A stretch of 64,000 nt of DNA from Candidatus Nanopelagicales bacterium (lineage in GTDB: Bacteria; Actinomycetota; Actinomycetes; S36-B12). How positions within the stretch are numbered: position 1 is the stretch's first letter; every line of letters begins with the position of its first letter. The notes under the pieces are model-generated. The model made no database searches and was not told where the DNA came from. It saw only the letters and a list, made by a program, of their open reading frames with translations. Shown here one piece after another: positions 17,585 to 26,160 of this stretch. Position numbers and translations under genes: made by a program. The stretch lies in NCBI GenBank assembly GCA_030827125.1, contig JAURFD010000001.1, positions 62,001 to 126,000 of the forward strand, in the 5' to 3' direction.

Positions 17585-17870
17585 AGGAAAAGGCCCCTCG
17601 AAGTATGAGTTCGAGGGGCCTTGCCCTTGGATCGGCGCGTTCTGCGGCTCTCCTTGCGGAGGAACGCCGGCGTGCCTGCCTGCGCCCGTCGCACCCGTTG
17701 CCGGGGCGCCGCCGCGATGGCCCGAAAGCCATCCGCCTGCCTATCCGCGTCGAGCCTCAAGGTCCGGGTCACGGCACATGCCCCGGACGGTTGCCCGTGA
17801 CCAGGTTTGCACCCGGTCACCTCTTCGGCTTCCCGCACCTTCCGGTTGCCCGGTCGGTGGGATAGTTCTA
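17585..17870 (-). ncRNA. candidate structured RNA, unidentified
   Basis: The 507-base gap between oleD and the hydrolase gene has no convincing ORF. Read on the minus strand it contains stacked hairpins (17797-17820 and 17762-17788) and ends in a 12-bp stem at 17591-17621 followed by TTTT. The segment at 17795-17802 can instead pair with 17767-17774 (GGTCACGG/CCGTGACC), so two structures exclude each other. TTGTCG, 17 bases, then TAGAAC near 17863-17891 could serve as its promoter. It does not match tmRNA, RNase P, SRP RNA or the common riboswitches I know. Transcription is not proven. Confidence 0.35.
17591..17621. terminator. rho-independent terminator, probably bidirectional
   Basis: A perfect 12-bp stem (AGGCCCCTCGAA and its complement) with a seven-base loop. 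On the minus strand it is followed by TTTT, and on the plus strand by TTGCCCTT. It lies 102 bases past oleD and can end the olefin operon from one side and the proposed minus-strand RNA from the other. Confidence 0.8.
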
Positions 17871-17995
17871 CTCCCGACAGCAAGCACCGACAAGGGGTTT
17901 TCTCCAATTTTTTGAACAACTTTGGCCACCTTCGTCACACCGATTTCACTGTGTCCCAGCAGCCGCGTGGGTTGCGCGAATCTGGGGGGAGCGCG

Positions 17996-18931
17996 ATGCC
18001 GGAAGAGCCGACGTACCCTGACGTCATGGGTTCGGTCGGCTCCATCATTTTCCTGCACGGAGTGGGGGGCGTGCGCGCCGATTGGGCTCGGCCGCTGGCC
18101 GATGTCGAGGCCGGTGTGGCTCTCACCGCGCCGACATACGCCGACCTTCTGAGGCCCGATGCCCTCGTCCGGCATCGCCGCCCCCGGTGGAGTGCTCCGG
18201 TGCACCGTGACCTGGCTGATGCGCCAGGTCAGGCCGACCCACCGGATGACCGCGACGTCGCGCGGTTGACCTATCTCGAGCGGCAGCGCCTGCTGGCCGA
18301 GCACGTGCGCGCGAGCGGAGACGCCCTGCCGGAGGGGATGTCGTGGCCCTCGGGGCTCCCGCGTCCCGGCGATCTCTCGGCGCGCCTGCCCCTGGCGCGC
18401 ATCGTGCGCAGCTCCCTGTTTGGCTTAGACCAGGTAGGCCGCTACCTCGACGACGACGAACGCCGCGATGCCGTGGCGCATCGGGTGTTGCCATCGGTCC
18501 TCATCGCCCCCGCGCCGCGGGTGATCATCGCGCACTCGTTGGGCTCGATCGTGGCCCTCGACCTGCTCGCCGACCCGCGAGTCGAAGTCGATCTGCTCAT
18601 CACCGTCGGCAGCCCCCTCGGTCATGAGGCGGTCCATGGTGATCTCGCCGTCGCCGACACCTTCCCCTACGACCGCGTGGGGGGTTGGCTCAATGTCGTC
18701 CACCTCCTCGATCCCGTCCCACTCGGTCGAGGGCTTCATCCGAGATTCCCCGCGGCGCACGACGCCTTCGTGCCCATGGTCGGCGGCGAGACATCGGCGG
18801 CGGAGACTCTCCCCAAACTCGTGAGCACCGCCGGACGTGCGCTCACCGCCCACCTCGATTCGACGTACCTCGCGACCGGTACCGTCCGAAGTGCTATCGC
18901 CCACGTCTGGCAGTCGGGAGTCACAGCATGA
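17996..18931 (+). CDS. alpha/beta hydrolase-like protein
   Basis: A 311-residue protein starting GSIIFLHGVGG. The serine nucleophile elbow IIAHSLGSIVA is near residue 181, followed by LLITVGSPLG, as in PGAP1- or lipase-like hydrolases acting on large or lipid substrates. No signal peptide is seen. The ATG at 17996 has GGGGGGA upstream; a later ATG at 18027 would also leave the fold intact. The stop overlaps the start of the DUF2252 gene (ATGA), so the two are translationally coupled. The substrate is unknown. Confidence 0.75.
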   Translation: MPEEPTYPDVMGSVGSIIFLHGVGGVRADWARPLADVEAGVALTAPTYADLLRPDALVRHRRPRWSAPVHRDLADAPGQADPPDDRDVARLTYLERQRLLAEHVRASGDALPEGMSWPSGLPRPGDLSARLPLARIVRSSLFGLDQVGRYLDDDERRDAVAHRVLPSVLIAPAPRVIIAHSLGSIVALDLLADPRVEVDLLITVGSPLGHEAVHGDLAVADTFPYDRVGGWLNVVHLLDPVPLGRGLHPRFPAAHDAFVPMVGGETSAAETLPKLVSTAGRALTAHLDSTYLATGTVRSAIAHVWQSGVTA

Positions 18932-20025
18932 GTGAGACGTCGTCGAGCATTCCCCCGCGCGACTACGCCGATCCGCCTCGTGTGCCCACTTCTCCCTCAT
19001 CGGCGGAGCGCGAGTACCTCGGTCGTCTCCGTCGCAAAGAGGTGGGTTTCGCCGAAGCACTCGCATCGGTGACGCCTGATCGTGGCGGCGAGACCGACTC
19101 GCCGGGACCGACGGGTATCGACGTCTGGCTGGTCGGCGAAGCGGGGGTGGCCTCCCTCATGCCGGTGGACGGGAGCGGGGAGTCGTCCATTCTCGACTTC
19201 ACCAACGTCGATGATGCGCTGCCTGGTCCGTGGGAGTTGGACGTCGTGGCCCTCGCTAGGCACGTCGCGAAGAATGACGGAGGTCGTGTCGTGCCGGACA
19301 TGGCCGAGGGATACCGCCGTGCCGTGACGTCGCTGGCGCACGCACCCCTGCATGCGCGCACCGAACGAGCGGTCGCACTCGCGACGCGCTCGACACGCGA
19401 TTCGTTGGGCGCGAGTGCGGAGGCCGCGCTGGAGCGGTTGGTGAAGTCGGGTGATGAACCGCTGCTGCGCCGTGATCGGGTGGCGAAGCGGTGGGATGCC
19501 CCCGTCGTGGATGCCGAGGGTGTCGAACGCGAGCTCGCGCACTATCGCGAGACGGTGGCGGAGCCCGTAGCCGCATTGATCTCGCACTACTCCGTGGCCG
19601 ACGCGGTGAGCCACGAGTCGGGTCGATTGCTCGTGCTCCTCGCGCGACAGGCCGATGACGTCATCCTTCTTGAGGCCATACCCGCGGGACCCACGCCGTT
19701 GGAAGAGTCCGTTGGCGCCTGGCGGCACGGTTCGGACCTCCAGCGGGTGCTGCTTGTGCGCGAGTCATTGCCGCTAGTGCCGCCGGAAATGCTCGGGTGG
19801 ACGACGAGCCCGGAGGGCAACGTGGCCCGGGCATGGGCGCGTGCTCGCGCATTGCCGAAGGGTGCCAAGGTCGATCTCGGCGGCCGTCGACGTCGTGCCC
19901 GCGCGTACGGAACTGTGCTCGGACTGCTGCACGCGCGGTCCGGTGATGCGGCCATGTTGGCCGGCTACTTGGGATTGACGCCGAAGTTCGGTGCCGCGCT
20001 GGCCGCCGCGGTCAAGCGCTCCTAG
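18928..20025 (+). CDS. DUF2252-like protein
   Basis: A 365-residue protein with the LDFTNVDDALPGPWELDVVALARHV segment that recalls the DUF2252 signature (FDLNDFDET.PGPWEWDV). Family members have a distant protein-kinase or aminoglycoside-phosphotransferase-like fold and no settled function. This copy is shorter than the usual 400-plus residues and lacks a recognisable N-terminal YRG motif, so it is a divergent member. It starts on the ATGA shared with the hydrolase at 17996. It is convergent with the CPBP gene, 38 bases away. Confidence 0.65.
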   Translation: MSETSSSIPPRDYADPPRVPTSPSSAEREYLGRLRRKEVGFAEALASVTPDRGGETDSPGPTGIDVWLVGEAGVASLMPVDGSGESSILDFTNVDDALPGPWELDVVALARHVAKNDGGRVVPDMAEGYRRAVTSLAHAPLHARTERAVALATRSTRDSLGASAEAALERLVKSGDEPLLRRDRVAKRWDAPVVDAEGVERELAHYRETVAEPVAALISHYSVADAVSHESGRLLVLLARQADDVILLEAIPAGPTPLEESVGAWRHGSDLQRVLLVRESLPLVPPEMLGWTTSPEGNVARAWARARALPKGAKVDLGGRRRRARAYGTVLGLLHARSGDAAMLAGYLGLTPKFGAALAAAVKRS

Positions 20026-20063
20026 GTCGGACCTGCCCTGCTGGGGTCACTGCCGCCCGACAC

Positions 20064-20975
20064 TTATTGCCGGCCGACGACGAAGGCGTCCATGCCCCAC
20101 GCCATGGTCAGGTGGGCGACGACGCCAGCAGCGATCGATCGCAGGCGGAGAGCGACGTAGCCGAGGATCAGTCCGCCGATGAGACTGGACGCGCATTCGG
20201 GCATCGGCTTGCCGAGGTGCAGCAGGCAATAGCCAAAGGCCATCACCGGTACGGCGTGCACGCCCAGGATGGGCAGACCCGCGAATACGAGGAATCCCCG
20301 GAAGAAGAACTCAAGGGCGACGAAGGTCGCACCATAGGCCACCTCGAACACGAGCAGTTTGACAAGGGCGTTGTCGCCACCGGATTCGTAGTCGTAGAAC
20401 GGATACGTGCGCAGGAATCGCTCGTCCGACGAGACGAGCCAGACGAGGACCACGATGGCCGGCGCGAGGAGCGCAATGAACGCCGCTTCGGAGCGGATGA
20501 AGCCGAGGGACAGACCGTAGGACCGGATCGCTTGACCGGTGAATAGCGCGTAGGCGACCGGGACGGCGATGTAGATCGTGAGGGTGACGGCGGCCCACCA
20601 GAGGGAATGTGCGAAGGACGGGTCGGCCGCACTGTCGAAGAGGCGCAGTTGACTGAGGTGAAGCAGAAGCGCGGGCGTCGCCCACAGCGCTACGAGGAAG
20701 CCGATCGCCGAACGAGACAGGGCACCCCTCCGCCAGGCGATGATCACGCCCGCGAGCGCCGGAAGGGCGAAGATTGCAAGCCCCACCGCGAGGTTGCCGC
20801 GCCGCCACTGTTCAATCGGCCAGACCTCGTAGGCGATCCACACCACGGTGAGGGAGGCCACCGCGAGCGCCAGCATGACGAGGGCCGCGCGCGGACCATA
20901 GGTACGTCGTACAAATTCGCCGATGAGGAGAATCGCCACGACCGCGATGGCCATGACCTCCCAGGCGGCGAGCAC
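20064..20975 (-). CDS. CPBP-type intramembrane protease-like protein
   Basis: A 303-residue polytopic membrane protein with about eight hydrophobic segments. The C-terminal third carries EFFFRGFL, then HLGKPMPE and GVVAHLTM, matching the Glu/Arg, His and His motifs of the CPBP (CAAX protease and bacteriocin-processing) family. The usual first EE pair is reduced to a single Glu before FFFRG. The start is a GTG with TAGCAT six bases upstream and no ribosome binding site. The substrate is unknown. Confidence 0.75.
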   Translation of the reverse strand: MLAAWEVMAIAVVAILLIGEFVRRTYGPRAALVMLALAVASLTVVWIAYEVWPIEQWRRGNLAVGLAIFALPALAGVIIAWRRGALSRSAIGFLVALWATPALLLHLSQLRLFDSAADPSFAHSLWWAAVTLTIYIAVPVAYALFTGQAIRSYGLSLGFIRSEAAFIALLAPAIVVLVWLVSSDERFLRTYPFYDYESGGDNALVKLLVFEVAYGATFVALEFFFRGFLVFAGLPILGVHAVPVMAFGYCLLHLGKPMPECASSLIGGLILGYVALRLRSIAAGVVAHLTMAWGMDAFVVGRQ

Positions 20976-20981
20976 CTCGCG

Positions 20982-20987
20982 ATGCTA
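20982..20987 (-). promoter_or_regulatory. -10 element TAGCAT, leaderless GTG start of the CPBP gene
   Basis: Minus strand TAGCAT, six bases, then the GTG at 20975. Confidence 0.6.
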
Positions 20988-21038
20988 CTCGGGTGACGGC
21001 GAGCACCCGGCGCGCTCGCGGAAGTCGCGCACCGTTGA

Positions 21039-22001
21039 TTATCCGTGCAGCGCTCGACGCAAAGCGGCAATCCGTGTCTCGATGATCCGTCCGCTCAACT
21101 CCGCATTGGGGGCGAAAACCTCGGAAGCGTGAAAGGCGCCGGGATACACATGGAACTCGATGGGGACACCGGCCTGGGCGAGTCGGCCGACGAACGCAAT
21201 GTCCTCGTCGCGGAAGGCGTCGAGCGTGCCAACGTCGATGAAGGTCGGCGGCAATCCGGCAAGGTTCGCCGCATGCGCGGGCGCGGCGTAGGCGTCGGCC
21301 GTTTGATCCCCGAGGTACCAACCCCACGCTTCCACGTTGGTTGCACGGTCCCAAATGCCGAGGTCGCTGATCTCGTGGCTGGACGGACTGTCGTTGCGCT
21401 CGTCGAGCATGGGGTAGGGCGCCATGAGGTAGGCGATGCTCGGTCCGGCGAGGTCACGCGCCCGAAGTGTGGTGCTGATCGCGAGGTTGCCGCCGGCACT
21501 GCCGCCGAACACCGCGATGCGGTCCACGTCGATGTCCAACTCGTCGGCGTGTTCGACCATCCAGGTGAGCGCGGCGTAGCAGTCGTCGGGCGCTGCGGGG
21601 TAGGGGTGTTCGGGCGCCTTGCGATAGTCCGTCGAGACCACCACCGCTCCCACGGCTTCGCAGTAGGCCTGTGCCTTGAGATCTTCTGCGTCAACGCTCC
21701 CCATGATCATTCCGCCGCCGTGGATCATGAGGATTCCCGGCAGGCGGACACCGGTGGCCTGGGCTGGGGTGTAGATGCGTACGGCGAGGTCAGGGTTGTC
21801 GACGGGGCCGGGGATGATCCGGTCCTCACAAATCACTTGGTCATTGGGTGGCAGGTTCGCCGTCATGAGTTCGAGGAACTGCGCGGCGACAGCGCGGCGT
21901 TCGACGATGTCGGCGATGGCGCCGAACCCGCCGGGGACGGCGGCGAGGAAGAGATCAAGGCCGTCACGAGTTTGCGGGTCGAGGCGGTCGCGCGGCTTCA
22001 T
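21039..22001 (-). CDS. alpha/beta hydrolase, hormone-sensitive-lipase family esterase
   Basis: A 320-residue HSL (family IV) esterase. It has the oxyanion-hole motif HGGGMIMGS, the nucleophile in FGGSAGGNLA, a likely acid Asp in LDAFRDED and the catalytic His in GAFHASEVF. It has no signal peptide and is presumably a cytoplasmic esterase of short acyl esters. AGGGGACCC precedes the ATG. It lies 76 bases downstream of the MFS transporter gene on the same strand, so the transporter may import its substrate. Confidence 0.88.
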   Translation of the reverse strand: MKPRDRLDPQTRDGLDLFLAAVPGGFGAIADIVERRAVAAQFLELMTANLPPNDQVICEDRIIPGPVDNPDLAVRIYTPAQATGVRLPGILMIHGGGMIMGSVDAEDLKAQAYCEAVGAVVVSTDYRKAPEHPYPAAPDDCYAALTWMVEHADELDIDVDRIAVFGGSAGGNLAISTTLRARDLAGPSIAYLMAPYPMLDERNDSPSSHEISDLGIWDRATNVEAWGWYLGDQTADAYAAPAHAANLAGLPPTFIDVGTLDAFRDEDIAFVGRLAQAGVPIEFHVYPGAFHASEVFAPNAELSGRIIETRIAALRRALHG

Positions 22002-22077
22002 GGGTCCCCTTCGTCGGTCGGCGCGGCGTAGCGGTGTGGGGCGACGCTAGTAGGTGTCGTCGCGTCGCGGGAGATCT

Positions 22078-23379
22078 TCAGCCAACGAAATCACGCTGGT
22101 CCTCGGCCTGTGCGCGTCGAACCTGGCGGGGGAAGGAGATGATCACGGGAATCAGGAGCAGCGAGATTCCGATGAGGACGACGGCGGGGACGAGCAGGCT
22201 TCCGGTCGATCCGAGCAGGGTTTCTTCGAGTGCAGGCGTGAAACTGCCGAGGATCATCCCGATGCTGTAGGTCAGTGCGATCCCGGTATAGCGGATCTTG
22301 GTCGGCACAAGTTGGGTCATTTCCGTCGTGGTAGTCGAGTCGACGAAGGTCTGCAGAACCGAGAGCACGACGATGGCGAGTAGAACACCGGCGATGATGC
22401 CGGAGTTCAGCAGCAGGATCGCTGGAATCGATAGGACGACGTAGGCCAGGACCGTGCCGATCATGAGAGGCCGACGGCCGCGTCGATCACCGAGGACCGC
22501 CACCGGCACGACGACGGCGATGTAGACGACCGAGACAAGCGCGGATACCAGATCGGCGCGAGCATCGGTGATGCCGACGACGGTCTCGAGGTAGGACGGC
22601 ATCCACGAGATGAGCGTGTAGACCGTGACGCCGCTCCACGTGGCCAGGGCCAGCATGAGGAAGGTCGCGCCCGGGTAGGCGCGCAGCAGGTAACGCACGG
22701 GCGTGCCAGTGTCGCCGGACTCAGCAACCTCTTCGAAGCTTGCGGTCTCGCGCATCTTGCGCAGCATGATCACGGCGACTACGGCGAGGACGAACCCGAT
22801 GGCGTAGGGGACGCGCCAGGTGCCTTCGACGAGCGCCTGCTGACCCCACAGTGCCGTGGTGCCGAACACCACGAGGGAAGCCAGCAGATTGCCGCCCATC
22901 GCGGTGGCGAGTCCGAGAGACACGCTGCGGCCGCGACCGGTCTGACCGGCCGATTCGCTCAGGGCCGTCAGCGCACCTGAGTACTCGCCGCCCACGCTGA
23001 ATCCCTGCAGCAGACGCATCACGGCCAGGAGGATGGGGGCCAGGATCCCGATCTGGTCGTACGTCGGCAGGAGGGTGGTTACCAGGAGCGGGACCAGCAT
23101 GAGCGCCGTCGACAGGACGAGTGCGAACTTGCGCCCCCTAGTGTCGCCGAGTCGGCCGATCACGAGGCCGCCGATTGGCCGGGCGAGATAGCCGACGGCG
23201 AAGGTGGCGAAGGTCAGGATCAGCCCGACCGCTGCGTCATCGGTCGGGAAGAAGACCTGCTGGATCGTGGTGGCGAGTAGGCCGTAGACCATGAAGTCGT
23301 ACCACTCGATCACGACACCGCTGGTGGTGAACAGTCGGTTTCGGCGTAGTTCGCGAATGGTGAGGGCGGTGGCGGGCAC
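22078..23379 (-). CDS. MFS transporter, metabolite:H+ symporter (MHS) family
   Basis: A 433-residue transporter with 12 predicted spans. The opening VVIEWYDFMVYGLLATTI and the loop GRLGDTRGRKFAL, plus LQGFSVGGEYSGA, are typical of the MHS branch (ProP, KgtP, ShiA). These take up osmolytes or organic acids with protons. The start is a GTG with TAGGCT six bases upstream and no ribosome binding site. The next gene on the strand is an esterase. The substrate cannot be read from the sequence. Confidence 0.88.
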   Translation of the reverse strand: MPATALTIRELRRNRLFTTSGVVIEWYDFMVYGLLATTIQQVFFPTDDAAVGLILTFATFAVGYLARPIGGLVIGRLGDTRGRKFALVLSTALMLVPLLVTTLLPTYDQIGILAPILLAVMRLLQGFSVGGEYSGALTALSESAGQTGRGRSVSLGLATAMGGNLLASLVVFGTTALWGQQALVEGTWRVPYAIGFVLAVVAVIMLRKMRETASFEEVAESGDTGTPVRYLLRAYPGATFLMLALATWSGVTVYTLISWMPSYLETVVGITDARADLVSALVSVVYIAVVVPVAVLGDRRGRRPLMIGTVLAYVVLSIPAILLLNSGIIAGVLLAIVVLSVLQTFVDSTTTTEMTQLVPTKIRYTGIALTYSIGMILGSFTPALEETLLGSTGSLLVPAVVLIGISLLLIPVIISFPRQVRRAQAEDQRDFVG

Positions 23380-23385
23380 GCCGGC

Positions 23386-23391
23386 AGCCTA
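23386..23391 (-). promoter_or_regulatory. -10 element TAGGCT, leaderless GTG start of the MHS transporter
   Basis: Minus strand TAGGCT, six bases, then GTG at 23379. It lies directly downstream of the tRNA-Arg gene on that strand. Confidence 0.6.
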
Positions 23392-23404
23392 AGGGCCGCA
23401 AGAG

Positions 23405-23477
23405 CGCCCCCGGCAGGATTCGAACCTGCGACCTTCGGTACCGGAAACCGGCGCTCTATCCCCTGAGCTACGGGGGC
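23405..23477 (-). tRNA. tRNA-Arg (CCG)
   Basis: On the minus strand a full cloverleaf is seen: acceptor GCCCCCG/CGGGGGC, D stem GCUC/GAGC, anticodon loop UUCCGGU with CCG at 34-36, and T arm GCAGG-UUCGAAU-CCUGC. The anticodon stem has a C-A mismatch at 27-43. The CCA end is not encoded. TACCCT at 23491-23496 is a likely -10 element. It reads CGG codons, which are common in this GC-rich genome. Confidence 0.95.
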
Positions 23478-23542
23478 TCGGGCGAAGTAGAGGGTAACAG
23501 TCGAGTGCAGGACTCAGCCGGGGCAGCGGCTCAGGGCCCGAG

Positions 23543-23857
23543 TTAGGACGAGAACCAGCGCGGCGGTCCGGCGATGACCGCGGTGAGGAAGGATCCCAGC
23601 GCGGCGCCGAGACCCATCGAGGTCCCGGACAGCACGAACGGCGTGAACAGTCCGACCGCGAAAGCCACGGCACCGAAAACGACGGCGCTGATGACGGCGA
23701 AGGCGATGCGACCACCGGGCTTGTCCGAGGAGCGCTCGACGTCCCCGGACGTCTTGCGCGCGGGAGTGGCCTTGCCCGAACCCGCCTGGCCCTGGGGCGC
23801 CTGGCTCGCGGTGGACTTGGAGACTTCGGCCAGGAGTCGTTCGATGTCGTCGCTCAT
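23543..23857 (-). CDS. small membrane protein, function unknown
   Basis: A 104-residue protein. It has a polar N-terminus (MSDDIERLLAEVSKS, then Ser/Gln/Ala/Lys-rich to about residue 48), followed by two hydrophobic segments (about 52-75 and 80-98) ending PRWFSS. The start at 23857 is chosen because GAGGATGGAG precedes it. It lies between tRNA-Arg and the cold shock gene on the same strand. No family was recognised. Confidence 0.65.
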   Translation of the reverse strand: MSDDIERLLAEVSKSTASQAPQGQAGSGKATPARKTSGDVERSSDKPGGRIAFAVISAVVFGAVAFAVGLFTPFVLSGTSMGLGAALGSFLTAVIAGPPRWFSS

Positions 23858-23942
23858 GCACTCCATCCTCACCCGAGTCGACGCCTGGCGTCCACCTGGC
23901 CATCTCAGCTGCACGTCCACGGACGGGTGAGGCAGGTCCTTG

Positions 23943-23976
23943 CAGGCGCCACAAGGAAGCAGGCGCTACAAGGAAG
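23943..23976. repeat. 17-bp tandem duplication
   Basis: CAGGCGCCACAAGGAAG is repeated directly at 23960-23976 with one change. It abuts the terminator of the cold shock gene, and the second copy runs into the terminator stem. Confidence 0.7.
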
Positions 23977-24006
23977 AAGGCCCGCCCCTTGGGGCGAGCC
24001 TTCTTC
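23973..24006 (-). terminator. rho-independent terminator of the cold shock gene
   Basis: GAAGAAGGC pairs with GCCTTCTTC around an inner GCCCC/GGGGC stem. It lies 14 bases after the stop of the cold shock gene on the minus strand. Confidence 0.8.
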
Positions 24007-24019
24007 GTAGGTCGGTACG

Positions 24020-24223
24020 TCAGATGATGCGGACGTTATCGGCCTGCGGGCCCTTCGGACCCTGGACGATGTCGAACTCGACCGTCTGGTTCTCGTCGAG
24101 GCTGCGGTAGCCGTCGGCCTGGATGGCGGTGAAGTGCACGAAAACATCGGCACCCCCGTCAGCCTGAGCGATGAAGCCGAAGCCCTTTTCGGCGTTGAAC
24201 CATTTGACAGTTCCCTGTGCCAT
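24020..24223 (-). CDS. cspA: cold shock protein, CspA family
   Basis: A 67-residue single cold-shock domain protein of normal length. RNP1 is KGFGFIA and RNP2 is VFVHFTAI, with [10 protein letters not shown] at the N-terminus. It binds single-stranded RNA and DNA and acts as an RNA chaperone. AGGAG lies upstream of the ATG. The upstream gap (24224-24459) would hold a 5' leader of up to about 150 bases, as is usual for csp genes, and a strong terminator follows. Confidence 0.95.
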   Translation of the reverse strand: MAQGTVKWFNAEKGFGFIAQADGGADVFVHFTAIQADGYRSLDENQTVEFDIVQGPKGPQADNVRII

Positions 24224-24459
24224 GCGGGGTAACTCCTACTGCTGGGATCCTCATAAAGCGGATACGCGTCGCCGGGCACCTCGCCCGACGGGCTGATCTT
24301 GCGAGCCGACGTCCCGCCCCAAGGTCGCCCCTAGAACTGAAGGATCCGCGTCGAGCGTGAGCCCGGCAGGGAACCGCGAACGGTGGTTCATGTGCAGCAC
24401 AGCCGACCCCGACGGTAGCACGGCGGGGAGCGGCGCAGGGTTGCTCGGTCCCTTCCCAT

Positions 24460-24465
24460 TACGCT
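24460..24465 (+). promoter_or_regulatory. -10 element TACGCT, leaderless start of argS
   Basis: TACGCT, six bases, then ATG at 24472, without a ribosome binding site. Confidence 0.6.
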
Positions 24466-24471
24466 CCGGTC

Positions 24472-26130
24472 ATGACTCCCGAGGATTTGGCCGGTGTGGT
24501 GCGTGCCGCGGTGGCGCAACTCCAGGCCGAGGGCGCCCTGACCGGAGACCTGCCTGAGGAGATCGTTATCGAGCGGCCGCGAAGCAAGGAGCACGGCGAT
24601 TACGCGACGCCGGTCGCGCTGACGCTGGCCAAGTCGGCCGGTCGTCCGCCTCGTGAGATTGCCGAACTGCTCGCCGGTCGTCTCACCGCCACCCCGGGCA
24701 TTGAGGCCGCAGAGGTCGCCGGACCGGGGTTCGTCAACCTGCGCCTCGCGGCCGACGCCCAGGGTCAGGTGGCACGGGCCATCGTGGACGCCGGTACGGC
24801 GTATGGACACGGCATCGGACACGCCGGCCAGTCCATCAACGTGGAGTTCATCTCGGCCAATCCGACGGGACCCATTCACCTCGGGCACGCTCGCTGGGCC
24901 GCTGTGGGCGACGCCATCGCCCGGGTTCTGGAGGCGGATGGGGCGTCAGCGGTCCGCGAGTTCTACATCAATGACCGCGGCGTCCAGATGGACCGCTTCG
25001 GCGCCTCTGTGCAGGCCGTCGCCGATGGTCGCCCGGTGCCCGAGGACGGGTATCACGGCGCCTACATCGCGGACCTCGCCGCTCAGATCGTCGCGGAGCA
25101 CCCGGAGTTCCTCGGACTGTCCGAGGAGGAGCAGCATGTCGCCTTCCGGGAGGCGGCGTACCTCGTGCAGTTGAAGCAGCAGCAGCAGGTCCTCGACCTG
25201 TTCCGCACCCATTTCGATGTCTGGTATTCCGAGCGGTCCCTGCACGCGTCCGGTGCGGTTGAGCGCGGTATGCAGCGGCTGCGTGAGCAGGGCCACGTCT
25301 TCGAACTCGACGGTGCCGTGTGGTTGCGCACCACCGATTTCGGCGATGACAAGGATCGTGTCCTGATCAAGGCCGATGGGGAGATGACCTACTTCGCTTC
25401 CGATACGGCGTACTACGTGGACAAGCGCGAGCGGGGATTTGACGTCGCGATCTATCTGCTGGGCGCGGATCATCACGGCTACGTCAACCGCCTGCGGGCC
25501 GTCGCGGCATGCGCCGGCGATGACATGGATCGCAACGTCGAGGTTCTCATCGGGCAGCTTGTCAAGATGATGAAGAACGGTGAAGAGGTCCGGCTGTCGA
25601 AGCGCGCGGGCACCATCATCACCCTGGAAGACCTGATCGACGAGGTCGGCGTCGACGCTGCTCGATACTCACTCATCCGCTACCCGGTGGACTCACCGCT
25701 CACCCTCGATCTGGATCTGCTGGTCAAGCGCACCAACGACAACCCGGTGTTCTACGTGCAGTACGCGCACGCGCGGATCGCATCGGTCCTGCGCAATGCG
25801 ACCGACCTCGGGATCGATTGGCGCGAGGCGTCGTTCGACGCGGGATTGCTCAGACACGAGCGGGAGGCGGATCTCCTCCTCGCCCTGGCCCAGTTCCCCG
25901 CGATTGTGGCTTCGGCCGCCGAACTGCGGGAGCCGCATCGAGTCCCGCGATACTTGGAATCCCTGGCGACGGCGTACCACCGGTTCTACGACGTGTGTCG
26001 GGTGTTGCCGCGTGGTGACGAGGAACTCACCGATCAGCACGTGGCGCGGCTGTGGTTGTGCGCGGCGACGCGTCAGGTAATTGCCAACGGACTTTCGCTG
26101 TGCGGAGTCAGCGCCCCCGATCGGATGTAG
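24472..26130 (+). CDS. argS: arginyl-tRNA synthetase
   Basis: A 552-residue class I synthetase that charges tRNA-Arg. An N-terminal additional domain (about 1-110) leads to the HIGH-type motif in NPTGPIHLGHAR (about residue 135). The KMSKS equivalent is RLSKRAG (about 372), and a helical anticodon-binding domain ends in the usual C-terminal SPDRM-like sequence. Length is normal. It begins the conserved argS-lysA-hom block, and its own promoter is leaderless. A tRNA-Arg gene lies 1 kb away by chance or conservation. Confidence 0.96.
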   Translation: MTPEDLAGVVRAAVAQLQAEGALTGDLPEEIVIERPRSKEHGDYATPVALTLAKSAGRPPREIAELLAGRLTATPGIEAAEVAGPGFVNLRLAADAQGQVARAIVDAGTAYGHGIGHAGQSINVEFISANPTGPIHLGHARWAAVGDAIARVLEADGASAVREFYINDRGVQMDRFGASVQAVADGRPVPEDGYHGAYIADLAAQIVAEHPEFLGLSEEEQHVAFREAAYLVQLKQQQQVLDLFRTHFDVWYSERSLHASGAVERGMQRLREQGHVFELDGAVWLRTTDFGDDKDRVLIKADGEMTYFASDTAYYVDKRERGFDVAIYLLGADHHGYVNRLRAVAACAGDDMDRNVEVLIGQLVKMMKNGEEVRLSKRAGTIITLEDLIDEVGVDAARYSLIRYPVDSPLTLDLDLLVKRTNDNPVFYVQYAHARIASVLRNATDLGIDWREASFDAGLLRHEREADLLLALAQFPAIVASAAELREPHRVPRYLESLATAYHRFYDVCRVLPRGDEELTDQHVARLWLCAATRQVIANGLSLCGVSAPDRM

Positions 26131-26160
26131 CGGCAGCGGGTTTCCTCGCTCGAGGCGCGT

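Noticed and set aside
17585-17870. tmRNA, RNase P RNA, SRP RNA, cobalamin or c-di-AMP riboswitch in the same gap
   Set aside because: None of the conserved core sequences I know for these classes is present, and no riboswitch-controlled gene follows on the minus strand.
17422-17919. Open frames on both strands in the gap after oleD
   Set aside because: They cross the terminator stem, lack ribosome binding sites or -10 elements at the right distance and look random; an RNA gene is the better reading.
23405-23477. tRNA-Arg as an integration site for a mobile element
   Set aside because: No integrase, no duplicate of the tRNA 3' end and no foreign-looking genes were seen on either side.
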